This document shows, piece by piece, positions 17,549 to 26,716 of a stretch of DNA of 64,000 bases. This DNA comes from Tissierellales bacterium. Lineage in GTDB: Bacteria > Bacillota > Clostridia > Tissierellales > Sedimentibacteraceae. The stretch covers positions 1-64,000 of the forward strand of contig JAHDQO010000013.1 of NCBI GenBank assembly GCA_018433765.1, given 5' to 3'. The notes beneath the pieces were generated by a model. That model was not told the origin of the DNA, made no database searches, and saw nothing but the letters and a program-made list of their open reading frames with translations. The translations under genes and the position numbers were made by a program. The number at the start of each line of letters is the position of its first letter. The first letter of the stretch is position 1.

Positions 17549-19108
17549 ATGAAATACAAAAACAAAACAATCATAGCAATTGTACTAGTTGCAGTAGCTT
17601 TATGTACATCTTATGCTGCTGATGCGTATCAAAATCTACTGCATATAAAGGACAAAGTAATAAGATTACATGTTATAGCTAATTCAGACACAGTAGAGGA
17701 TCAAGACTTAAAACTTAAGGTAAGAAATAGGATAATAACAGATATGAACAAAGAATTTGAGGATATTTCTTCAAAATCTGAAAGTGAAGAAATAATCATA
17801 TCAAATTTACAGCAAATTAAAGAAAAAGCAGAAGAAGTAATAAAAGAAAATAATTTTGACTATGAAGTCAAAGTATATTATGGAAACTTTGAATTTCCTA
17901 CAAAACAGTATGAAAATATAATTCTTCCATCTGGAAATTATGATGCGGTAAGATTAGTAATAGGAGAAGGAGAAGGTAAAAATTGGTGGTGTGTAATGTT
18001 TCCGCCTCTTTGTTTTGTAGATTTTGGTAAAGTTGAAAATGAAGAAGAAACTTTTGATGTAGATACTGAAGAAAAATTAAGTGAAATTCTTACAGAACAA
18101 GAAATAGCAATGATAAAAACAAGCAGAGGACTTTCAAATATTAAGCTTAAATCTAAAATAGCTGAAATAGTAGAAAGAGGCAAAATTGAGAATGCAGGTA
18201 TAGATGCTGATAAACAAGAAATAGAAGTCTATGCAGCAGTAAAGTCTATAACATGGGGAGCAAAGGGAGAAACAGTCAGACAAATACAAACAAAGCTGAA
18301 AAATTGGGGTTATTACGATGGAGCAGTAGATGGAGACTTCGGTCAAAAAACATTTGATGCAGTAAAGAAATTCCAGCGAAAAAATGGAATAACAGTAGAT
18401 GGTATAGTTGGTCCCAGTACTGCTAAAGCATTAGGTATATCTTTAGAAAAAGCGCAAGTAACATATGAAGATACTAAAACAGCTTCAGTAGATGCAATAA
18501 CATGGGGAGCAAAAGGAGAAACAGTCAGACAAATACAAACAAAGCTGAAAAATTGGGGATATTATAATGGTTCAGTAGACGGAGACTTTGGTCAACAAAC
18601 ATTTGACGCAGTGAAGAAATTCCAGCAGAAAAATGGTATAGCAGTAGATGGTATTGTAGGACCAGAAACGGCAAAAGCGCTAGGCATATCTTTACAAAAT
18701 GCACAAGTAACTTATGATAAGGAGCAAGGCAGCAGCAAAGACCAATCTATTTCAAGAGATGACAATATATATTTACTTGCAAAAGCAATAAATGGAGAAT
18801 CAAGAGGAGAACCATATATAGGTCAAGTAGCAGTTGCATCTGTTATTTTAAATAGAGTTGAACATCCTGATTTTCCTAATACAATTGCAGGAGTTATATA
18901 TCAGCCGGGAGCATTTACAGCAGTATCTGATGGACAAATAAATTTACAGCCTAATGATTCATCTATTAAAGCAGCAAATGATGCACTAAATGGATGGGAT
19001 CCTACATATGGTTGCAGATACTACTGGAATCCTTCTACAGCAACAAGTAAATGGATTTGGTCAAGAGATGTAGTAGTTAAAATCGGTAAACACTGGTTTG
19101 GAAATTGA
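17549..19108 (+). CDS. SpoIIR-SleB fusion: sporulation signal protein joined to a germination cell-wall hydrolase
   Basis: A 519-residue secreted protein. A signal peptide (about 1-26) is followed by a full-length SpoIIR domain (about 30-215), recognised by IRLHVIANSDTVEDQDLKLK, FPTKQYENIILPSGNYDAVR and NWWCVMFPPLCFVD. Two nearly identical peptidoglycan-binding repeats follow (about 233-295 and 316-378). A SleB-type hydrolase domain (about 405-519) has NGESRGEP with the expected catalytic Glu417 and ends in the usual IGKHWFGN. SpoIIR normally triggers pro-sigma-E processing from the forespore; SleB cuts cortex during germination. Each domain looks complete and the frame is uninterrupted. ypeB, the usual partner of sleB, follows by 19 bases. 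Start: ATG with AAAGGAGG. Confidence 0.88.
   Translation: MKYKNKTIIAIVLVAVALCTSYAADAYQNLLHIKDKVIRLHVIANSDTVEDQDLKLKVRNRIITDMNKEFEDISSKSESEEIIISNLQQIKEKAEEVIKENNFDYEVKVYYGNFEFPTKQYENIILPSGNYDAVRLVIGEGEGKNWWCVMFPPLCFVDFGKVENEEETFDVDTEEKLSEILTEQEIAMIKTSRGLSNIKLKSKIAEIVERGKIENAGIDADKQEIEVYAAVKSITWGAKGETVRQIQTKLKNWGYYDGAVDGDFGQKTFDAVKKFQRKNGITVDGIVGPSTAKALGISLEKAQVTYEDTKTASVDAITWGAKGETVRQIQTKLKNWGYYNGSVDGDFGQQTFDAVKKFQQKNGIAVDGIVGPETAKALGISLQNAQVTYDKEQGSSKDQSISRDDNIYLLAKAINGESRGEPYIGQVAVASVILNRVEHPDFPNTIAGVIYQPGAFTAVSDGQINLQPNDSSIKAANDALNGWDPTYGCRYYWNPSTATSKWIWSRDVVVKIGKHWFGN
18244..18730 (+). repeat. tandem duplication encoding two peptidoglycan-binding modules
   Basis: Two units of about 249 bases, starting near 18244 and 18493, are very similar in bases as well as residues (ACATGGGGAGCAAA, GGAGAAACAGTCAGACAAAT and GATGGTAT occur in both). 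This indicates a recent in-frame duplication within the fusion gene. Confidence 0.8.
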
Positions 19109-19127
19109 TATATGAAAGGATAGTAAA

Positions 19128-20489
19128 ATGGGAAGACAATATAAAATTTTATCACTTTTATTAGTCGCAGCTTTGATAGGAACAGGAGTTTGGGGGAATA
19201 TGGAGCGTAATTTGAGGGAACAGTACGAATTAGCGCTAAATAACGAATATCAGAGAATGTTTTATGATATGAAGGATCATATTGAAACAGTGCAAGTTTC
19301 ATTATCAAAAGTAATTCTTTCAGCTTCAAAAGAGCAGAACATTTTACTTTTATCTCAGATATGGCAGCAAGCACTAAATGCTCAAGAAAAACTTACACAA
19401 TTACCGATACAGCACGAAAATGTAAAAAAGACAGAGAAATTTTTAAATCAAGTTGGAGATTTCTGTTATGCACTTATAATTGGCGAACTTAACGATATTC
19501 CAATGAAGGAAGATAAAATTAACAGCCTAACGGAGCTTGAAGGATATACAACAATGCTGACGCAAGAGCTAAAAACAGCAGAAGATAAGTTGAAAGAAGG
19601 AACAGCAACTTTACAAATGCTGAAACAGAGTACAGGTGAAGAAATGCAGGAAGCAGATGAGAGCATGATAGATGTTAATATTGCTAATTTTGAAGAAAGC
19701 ATGTCAGAATATCCTGAACTAATTTACGATGGACCTTTTTCTGATCAAACAATGAATATAAAACCTAAAGGATTAACAGGCGATGAAATAACAGGAGAAA
19801 AAGCAGAAGAACTGATCAGACTTTTACTAGGTGAAGAAAATATAACAGAAATAACAATGTATGAAGCAGGTGAAAATTCAGATACAGTTCTAATTCCTTC
19901 ATATACATTTAATATCAAATTAGGTGAGCAGGAAATGTATATGGGAATAAGTAAAGTAGGAGGCCACATAGTATGGATGGAAAAACCAAGAGAAGTAGGG
20001 GAACCAACTATGGAGGAAAGTCAAGCTCAGCAGATAGCAGTAGATTATTTAAACAATCTCGGTTATAATTCAATGGAACCTAATTATTCACTTATATATA
20101 ACAATACAATTTTATTTAACTTTGCCTATACAGAAAATGGTGTAACAATATATACGGATTTGATAAAAGTAAAAGTAGCACTTGATAATGGCGAAATAGT
20201 AGGAATGGATACAGCAGCATACTTAAAAAGCCATCATCAACGAGAACAAGATTTCTTAACAGCAGATATTTCAGCAGAAGAAGCAAGAAATAATGTAAAA
20301 GTAGATTTTGACATACAAAATACAAGATTATCTGTTATACCAAAGCATGGGAAAATAGAAGCATTGTGTTATGAATTCAGTGGAAAATATCAAGATTCAG
20401 ACTTTCTAGTATACATAAATGCTAAAACAGGAAAACAAGAAGAAATTCTAAAAATAATCAAGAACGAAAACGGAACATTAATGATATAA
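19128..20489 (+). CDS. ypeB: germination protein YpeB
   Basis: A 453-residue protein with an N-terminal membrane anchor (about 5-22) and a helical region rich in Glu and Lys. The C-terminal PepSY-like repeats include GEKAEELIRLLLGEENITE and ESQAQQIAVDYLNNLGY. This is the layout of YpeB, which stabilises and localises SleB in the spore and restrains it until germination. It starts 19 bases after the SpoIIR-SleB fusion with GAAAGGA before the ATG, so the two are co-transcribed. This placement supports the reading of the upstream C-terminal domain as a true SleB. Confidence 0.88.
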   Translation: MGRQYKILSLLLVAALIGTGVWGNMERNLREQYELALNNEYQRMFYDMKDHIETVQVSLSKVILSASKEQNILLLSQIWQQALNAQEKLTQLPIQHENVKKTEKFLNQVGDFCYALIIGELNDIPMKEDKINSLTELEGYTTMLTQELKTAEDKLKEGTATLQMLKQSTGEEMQEADESMIDVNIANFEESMSEYPELIYDGPFSDQTMNIKPKGLTGDEITGEKAEELIRLLLGEENITEITMYEAGENSDTVLIPSYTFNIKLGEQEMYMGISKVGGHIVWMEKPREVGEPTMEESQAQQIAVDYLNNLGYNSMEPNYSLIYNNTILFNFAYTENGVTIYTDLIKVKVALDNGEIVGMDTAAYLKSHHQREQDFLTADISAEEARNNVKVDFDIQNTRLSVIPKHGKIEALCYEFSGKYQDSDFLVYINAKTGKQEEILKIIKNENGTLMI

Positions 20490-20492
20490 TTA

Positions 20493-20533
20493 AAAATCTC
20501 CTCTCTGGAATAAACCAGAAAGGAGATTTTTTT
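20493..20533. terminator. terminator between ypeB and the SLH protein gene
   Basis: AAAATCTCCT and AGGAGATTTT pair, with an inner CTGG/CCAG stem. The T-run on one side and A-run on the other allow it to serve both convergent genes. Confidence 0.85.
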
Positions 20534-20550
20534 ATGAAAATATATTTTTA

Positions 20551-23500
20551 TTAATCTTGTATTGTTACTTCAATCCAGTCCGTAGATGGTATTACTTTAC
20601 CAGCTTTATCACATAATGAATATCTGTAACTAGCAGATGGTAATTTAGGTTGTAGTCTTAACTTAACTTTATCATTCTCATTTATTTTAAATCTAATTTC
20701 ATCATTTAAGTAGCTAAAATCAACGTCATCTATTTTAGTTTCTCCACCATTATAAAGTCTATATACTTCATCATTAATCATTATTTGAAAATTACCTATT
20801 ATGCATTCTGAATAATCATCGTCATAATCACTTGCATAAATATCTAATTTCTTATCTGATAGATCGTATACAGCATTATCTAGTGTTGGAATAGGTGCAT
20901 TAATTTCTTCATTTTTATATGTTTCTTCTATTTTTATAATAGATCCATCATATAACTTCATATTAGTTATTTTTATATTTAGATCACCTGATTTTGGTAA
21001 GTCTTTACCATTATTGATAATATACCAATTTTTTTGACGTTTAAATTGTGACGAATTATTTCTAGTAATAGAATTATTAAATTCTATTTCTTTATTGCCA
21101 TATGTCGCAAGTTTTTCAAAGTTACTATTTAATAGTGAATTATTGAATGAAATCATCATATGAGTTTTATCTTCTGAAAAATATATTTTATCAATACCTA
21201 ATTCAGATGAACGAATATTTTGGTATTCATAATTCATCATTATATTTCCACTTTCATCTTTAATATTAGTTCCTTTATATTCAACAACTAGATTATTAAT
21301 ATCTGAATCAGAAACACTTGATAAGCCACTAACATTTAAAACTATTCTTTGACAATTTCCAACAGTCTCTACTATTACATCACCAGTAACTGATACTCCT
21401 TCAATATTTTTTATAATAAATTCATCCGAATTTGCAGTAGAATTCATATCTAAATCATATGCATTTGATAAATAGCAATATATCTTAGTTTTGTCGTTAT
21501 TTATTACTAAATCATCTATATAAGGTGCATCTTCATCAGAATCTAATTCAGCAGATAATGTTGGCGTAACATCTACTATTGTAGGAAATTCAGATATCCT
21601 ATCATTTTGCTCAATAACGAAGCCTGCAAATGCATATTCATATTTGTAGCCACCTATTTCTACGCAATGCTCTTCAGTATCATTAATTTTTATTCTTTGT
21701 GCTTTACCATTAAGAACAGTTGTAATTCCAACATGTCCATCTAGTATTGAATCCACACTTAAAACAGAATAATAATTACCTTCTGAAAAGACCATTGATA
21801 CTACTGCTTCACTTGAGTCTTTAAGCTTAATATAAAGCTTGGGTTTTTGATTTTCAAATTTTAGTTTAGGATATCCGTCTGCAAATCTATCATCTTTGTA
21901 GCTAAGAATTTCTTCAGCTTTCTCTTCATCAATTCCTTTTTGCAGTTCCCACTTCCAATATAAAGTCAAATCGCTTGTAACTTTGCTACCATAAAATTCT
22001 TCTTTATAGCTACTATCTTTATACCAATGGTTATATGCATCGTATCCATATTTATACATATAAGGGCAATCAAGTGTTTCGCCAGCTGGAACTTCAATAT
22101 CATCTATAATATAATTATCGTCTCCAGTATCAAAACTAACAGTATAAGTTTCACCTGTAACTTCTTCAAGTACAGTAACTTTTAAATTTATTATTGTGCT
22201 TATATCATTGTTATTAGCTACATCGCTTGGCAATGGTAATTCAGCTGTAAATGTATAATTTTCAGGTTTTGAAGAGTCATATTCACCATCACAACTCCAT
22301 TTAACTTCACTAATATCAACATTTTTTGTATTATCATTATTTAATACAATTTGTATTTCTTTAGGAAATGGAATATCACTTTCTTCTGTTCCGTATTTTA
22401 CTGAGATATCATCTAATGAATCAATTGATTTGAGTTCATATGCATTTATAACGCTAACAGTAACTGATAAACTTCCCTTATATACATCATCTTTGTCTTT
22501 TATATGAGATGGTAATTTAAAATCTGATGTTGTAAATGTGTAGTCGTTGTTAGTGTTGGCATCATAGTTTTCACAAATCCAAGAGCATTTACCAATACTA
22601 GTATTTTCTATCATGCCACTTGCTAAATTAAGTTCTACATTTTTTGGGAAATTTATTGTATCTATTTCAGTTCCATTTATAACTGATATAGTCTTAAATG
22701 GATTAATACTTTCAAGCTGATCATATACAGTAACTTTTCTAGTAATTTCAGCTTTATTTCCTGCAGAGTCTGTGACACTATAAGTTATAGTGAAATCTTC
22801 ACCTCTAGATGTATCTATATTTTCTAATTTATCATTAATTGAATTAGTAATAGTTACTACTACATCATCAGAAGTTAAAGTATCGTCATTAATTGTTACA
22901 CCTTTATCTATATATGTACTTCCAACAGCAATTTCTATTTCATCTTCTCCAATAAGAGTAAGCTCTGGTGCTGTATTATCTATTGTTAAGCTGTTAGTAC
23001 TTTTAACTGCAAAGTCAATTTCGTTTAAGTCTTTATTTACTATATAAGCGTATATCTTATCGCCTTCTTCAAACTTAGATAAATCAACTGTAGTTTCTTC
23101 TTCGTTTACACATACTGCATTATCTAAATTTTCTAGTTCATCAGTACTAAAATATACTATATATCCTTTAGGAACTGCTTTTATTTCAGTAGCTGTTGTA
23201 TTAGTAGTTCCTTTATTTTCAGAAATTATAGAGTCTGCAAGTTCTTGAGAAGGAATAAAATTATACTCAAGATCAAATGTACATTTTACATTTTCTTTGG
23301 CTTTATTTGCTGTAAAAGTTATAGCAGATCCAGTTGGATTATCTATAGTAAACTCTTCAACTGTCATTTCCTCAGCTATTTGTTCTGCTAAGTATTTTGC
23401 AGATTTATCATCCTTAAGAATTATTTTACTACTTCTTGAGTCATTGAATACTGCTGTAACAACTACTGTATCTTCAGCTGTACCTTCAAGAGTAACAGTA

Positions 23501-25755
23501 TATACTTGAGGAACTCCAAAAGTAGGTTCAGCACCTTCTACACAGCTATCTGCATTTCTTTCAGCAGTAAGTCCGTCAGTTTCTGCTAAGTTACCTTCAC
23601 AAGTTATATTTGCTTCCATTTTAATCTTTTTAAAAGTTATAGCAGATCCGCTAGCAGTAACAGTCCAATCAGCTATTTCTGTGTTAGCTAAGCCTTTAGC
23701 TATAGTCTCTGCTGTTTCATTTTCTTCAGAAGTTGTATAATTTAATTCTTTATCTTCACCGTCATTAAAAGTAAATGTAATTGTTTTATCAGTAGTAACA
23801 ACTGACCCCTTAAGGTTATAAACTTCAACTTGTACTGCTCCGCCTGTACAGCTAACACCATCAGTAGTATTTAAACCCTTATAAGTTATTCCAAGAGGTT
23901 TAGCATCTTCTGCTATAACAGTTACTTCAAAAGTTTTAGTATCACTTGCATCACCACAGGTTAATGCTGCAGTAAGTGTAACAACAGCATTATCTAGTCC
24001 TGCTATTGGTCTTGTTACTTTACCATCTATACTGATAACATCTTCGTTATTTGAAGTCCAAGTAACTGATACTCCATCTTGTTTTGTAACTAAAACAAGG
24101 TCATCTGTAACCTTTGATAAATCACCTGCTATTTTTAAGTTAGATTTAGCAGTAGCTACTTTTTCAGTATTAGTTGGTCTTGAAGGAGTTGAGTGTCCAC
24201 CACTTGAATGACCTGAATCACCGCTTGATGGTTTATCAGCAACACTTGTATCTCCTGTTGAAGGTTTTCCTGATGTAGTTGATGTTTTGCCATCTTTTAA
24301 ATCTTTTCCACCAGCTTTTGTTCCTTCAATACCTTTAGATACTGAAACTTCTGTACCTTTAGTATCTATTGTTACATTATCTGCTTTAACACTTACAGTT
24401 CCAGTAGTTCCTGTACCTTTAAGTGTAAATCCTTCAGAACTTTTTTCTGCTGTAACTTTATTAATTGTACCTACACAATTTACAGTTACATTCTTAGACT
24501 GTATGCTTAAATCAGAAATTGAAACATCTTCTTCAACATTTAAAGTAGAGTTTTTTGATTCAACATCAAAACTTGTTACTGTACCTTTACCTTGAAGGTT
24601 TAACTCATCTACACCTGATTTAAGAGTAACTGATTTAATCTTACCATCTGCAACTAAATTAATGTTAGTAGATACGTCCATATTATCAATATTAGATTTT
24701 TTATCAACTAATACATTAACATCTTCAGCAGAAACATCTAAATTAGCAAAGCTTCCTTTTATAAGGATATCTGAGTCTTTAGCAACTTCTGGTGATATAA
24801 CTACACTTTCAAAACCAGTTCCTTTTAGTTGTTGTTCTACTAATATAGCACCTGAGTTAAGCTTAGCAACTTTAACTTCTGTTTTTCCGCTAGCTACTAT
24901 TCTTACTTTACCATCTTTCTTTTGTACAACTAATCCGCCTTCTACTGTACAGTTATTAAAGTAAACAGAGTTTTCTCCACCACCACGTACTTTAACATCT
25001 CCTGTAACAGTTACATTATCAAGATTAACTTCACCATTGCCAACTCCTTCTGCAATGATTAAATCACCTTTAACTGTTGATCCTTTTAGTTTTACATCAG
25101 CTGTATTTATTATGACATTTCCATCAAAATCTTTAGTAACTGTACCTGCTGTATTTATCCATTCTGCAATCATGTTATCTACTATTCTAACAACTGCAGC
25201 TCTGGTAATAGATTTTTCAGGTGCAAAAGATCCATCAGGCATACCGTCAATATATCCTTTTTTACTAAAAGCGTTTACATATCCCTTAGCCCAACTTGCA
25301 ATTTTATCATCATCGTTAAATGATGTTTTGCCATTTACTTCAACAATACCCATTGCTCTTGACAGCATAACAACAGCTTCTTGTCTTGTAATACTGTCCA
25401 TTGGTCTAACTAAACCATTAGAACCATTAATTACACCGGCATTACTATTCTTTAGTATTGCTTCTGTGTACCAATCATTACCTAAATCTTTAAATACGTT
25501 TTTGCCAGTCTCTTGATAATCCATTAGTCTATCAATTACTACTGACATTTCAGCTCTTGTGATGTTGTCTTCTGGTTTAAACATTCCATCACTACCTTGT
25601 AGAAGACCTTTTTCTGACCACTTGTTAATTTCACTGCTTGCCCAATGTCCATCAATATCGCCATAACTTACGGCAAATACTGCTGCTTGTCCAAAAGTAA
25701 GCATAAAAATAAGAAGTGCACAAATAAAGGTACTTACACTTTTTTTACCTTTCAT
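20551..25755 (-). CDS. giant SLH-domain surface protein with beta-solenoid-like and Ig-like regions
   Basis: A 1734-residue secreted protein. A signal peptide (about 1-29, FGQAAVFAVS) is followed by three SLH domains (about 31-200, each with ITRAE, ITRQE or ITRAA). Next come short valine- and threonine-rich repeats (about 205-480, such as LKGSTVKGDLIIAEG) like a beta-solenoid, and a Ser/Gly/Pro/Thr-rich linker (about 490-535). The rest contains Ig-like domains: an atrophied Ig-like module, a DUF5011-type module (APELTLIGEDEIEIAVGSTY) and a Listeria-Bacteroides repeat (TYTVSFDTGDDNYIIDDIEV). SLH domains bind pyruvylated wall polysaccharide, so this is an S-layer or S-layer-attached protein. 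RBS AGGAGG precedes the ATG. Confidence 0.85.
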   Translation of the reverse strand: MKGKKSVSTFICALLIFMLTFGQAAVFAVSYGDIDGHWASSEINKWSEKGLLQGSDGMFKPEDNITRAEMSVVIDRLMDYQETGKNVFKDLGNDWYTEAILKNSNAGVINGSNGLVRPMDSITRQEAVVMLSRAMGIVEVNGKTSFNDDDKIASWAKGYVNAFSKKGYIDGMPDGSFAPEKSITRAAVVRIVDNMIAEWINTAGTVTKDFDGNVIINTADVKLKGSTVKGDLIIAEGVGNGEVNLDNVTVTGDVKVRGGGENSVYFNNCTVEGGLVVQKKDGKVRIVASGKTEVKVAKLNSGAILVEQQLKGTGFESVVISPEVAKDSDILIKGSFANLDVSAEDVNVLVDKKSNIDNMDVSTNINLVADGKIKSVTLKSGVDELNLQGKGTVTSFDVESKNSTLNVEEDVSISDLSIQSKNVTVNCVGTINKVTAEKSSEGFTLKGTGTTGTVSVKADNVTIDTKGTEVSVSKGIEGTKAGGKDLKDGKTSTTSGKPSTGDTSVADKPSSGDSGHSSGGHSTPSRPTNTEKVATAKSNLKIAGDLSKVTDDLVLVTKQDGVSVTWTSNNEDVISIDGKVTRPIAGLDNAVVTLTAALTCGDASDTKTFEVTVIAEDAKPLGITYKGLNTTDGVSCTGGAVQVEVYNLKGSVVTTDKTITFTFNDGEDKELNYTTSEENETAETIAKGLANTEIADWTVTASGSAITFKKIKMEANITCEGNLAETDGLTAERNADSCVEGAEPTFGVPQVYTVTLEGTAEDTVVVTAVFNDSRSSKIILKDDKSAKYLAEQIAEEMTVEEFTIDNPTGSAITFTANKAKENVKCTFDLEYNFIPSQELADSIISENKGTTNTTATEIKAVPKGYIVYFSTDELENLDNAVCVNEEETTVDLSKFEEGDKIYAYIVNKDLNEIDFAVKSTNSLTIDNTAPELTLIGEDEIEIAVGSTYIDKGVTINDDTLTSDDVVVTITNSINDKLENIDTSRGEDFTITYSVTDSAGNKAEITRKVTVYDQLESINPFKTISVINGTEIDTINFPKNVELNLASGMIENTSIGKCSWICENYDANTNNDYTFTTSDFKLPSHIKDKDDVYKGSLSVTVSVINAYELKSIDSLDDISVKYGTEESDIPFPKEIQIVLNNDNTKNVDISEVKWSCDGEYDSSKPENYTFTAELPLPSDVANNNDISTIINLKVTVLEEVTGETYTVSFDTGDDNYIIDDIEVPAGETLDCPYMYKYGYDAYNHWYKDSSYKEEFYGSKVTSDLTLYWKWELQKGIDEEKAEEILSYKDDRFADGYPKLKFENQKPKLYIKLKDSSEAVVSMVFSEGNYYSVLSVDSILDGHVGITTVLNGKAQRIKINDTEEHCVEIGGYKYEYAFAGFVIEQNDRISEFPTIVDVTPTLSAELDSDEDAPYIDDLVINNDKTKIYCYLSNAYDLDMNSTANSDEFIIKNIEGVSVTGDVIVETVGNCQRIVLNVSGLSSVSDSDINNLVVEYKGTNIKDESGNIMMNYEYQNIRSSELGIDKIYFSEDKTHMMISFNNSLLNSNFEKLATYGNKEIEFNNSITRNNSSQFKRQKNWYIINNGKDLPKSGDLNIKITNMKLYDGSIIKIEETYKNEEINAPIPTLDNAVYDLSDKKLDIYASDYDDDYSECIIGNFQIMINDEVYRLYNGGETKIDDVDFSYLNDEIRFKINENDKVKLRLQPKLPSASYRYSLCDKAGKVIPSTDWIEVTIQD

Positions 25756-25801
25756 TTTGTCCTCCTAAATATAGATTATTGAAAAAAGTGTTACATAATG
25801 C

Positions 25802-25830
25802 AGTATACTCTTCGAGGTTAATTTTGTCAA
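25802..25830 (-). promoter_or_regulatory. sigma-A promoter of the SLH protein gene
   Basis: On the minus strand TTGACA and TATACT are separated by exactly 17 bases, 47 bases before the ATG. This is a near-consensus promoter, consistent with an abundant surface protein. Confidence 0.85.
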
Positions 25831-26049
25831 TTTAGAAAATAGGGACAGTTTTTATTTTGCTAAAATTATAATATACTAGATAAAAAACCTAATATTTGCT
25901 TAATATATTACAAAATACAGCAAAATTTTCAATTAATTGGTCTTATATTTTGCTATATTTAGGTAGTAAATTATTTGAATGTTTTTTTTTATCATGTATA
26001 ATAATTACAATAATATTTCAAAAATAAGTAATGTTTTATGAGGTGCATT

Positions 26050-26715
26050 ATGAAACAACAAGAAATTTTAATTATAGAAGATGACGATACTATTGCTTTT
26101 GGAATAAAAGTTTTTTTAGAGAAAAAAGGCTTTAGGGTTTATCATGCTGAAAACATAACAGAAGCTGAAAAAATTTATGTTAATAAAGATTTGATTATTT
26201 TAGATTTAAATCTTCCAGATGGAAATGGTTATGATTTCTGTACATACATAAAAAGTAAAACGGATATACCTATAATAATTCTAACTGTGCGAGACGAAGA
26301 AGAAGATATAGTAAAAGGTCTTGATATAGGAGCCGATGATTATATAACAAAACCTTTTAAACTAAGCATATTATTTTCAAGGATAAATGCGGTTTTACGC
26401 CGAACTAACAAATCAGAACAAAGAGATATATTGAAATGTGGAAATATTACATTAAATAAATCTAAAACTACTGCTTATATAAAAGGTAAAGAAATAAATT
26501 TAACTGCTGGTGAATATAGGCTACTGCTTATGTTTATAGAGAATAAAAATCGAACTTTAGCAAGAAATATTTTAATAGAAAAGTTATGGGATACATATGG
26601 CAACTTTATAAGTGATAATACTTTAACTGTTACTATTAAGCGGCTGCGTGAGAAATTAGACAACACAACTCAAATAAAAACTATACGTGGTATTGGTTAC
26701 AGATTGGAGAATTAA
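26050..26715 (+). CDS. OmpR-family response regulator
   Basis: A 221-residue DNA-binding response regulator. The receiver domain has acidic residues EDDD at 10-13, phosphoacceptor Asp52 in LILDLNLPDG (about 48-57) and Lys in KPFKLS. A winged-helix OmpR/PhoB domain ends in KTIRGIGYRLEN. I chose the ATG at 26050 because GAGGTG lies 6 bases upstream; an ATG four codons earlier lacks a site. The kinase gene starts one base after its stop. It should control the ABC transporter genes downstream, as in BceRS- or VirRS-like peptide-sensing modules. It is a paralogue of the regulator at 52364. Confidence 0.92.
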   Translation: MKQQEILIIEDDDTIAFGIKVFLEKKGFRVYHAENITEAEKIYVNKDLIILDLNLPDGNGYDFCTYIKSKTDIPIIILTVRDEEEDIVKGLDIGADDYITKPFKLSILFSRINAVLRRTNKSEQRDILKCGNITLNKSKTTAYIKGKEINLTAGEYRLLLMFIENKNRTLARNILIEKLWDTYGNFISDNTLTVTIKRLREKLDNTTQIKTIRGIGYRLEN

Positions 26716-26716
26716 T

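Noticed and set aside
22790-25516. Several plus-strand open frames of 70-160 codons opposite the SLH protein gene
   Set aside because: They are antisense shadows rich in Ser, Thr and Val caused by the repetitive coding strand; none has a ribosome site or family resemblance.
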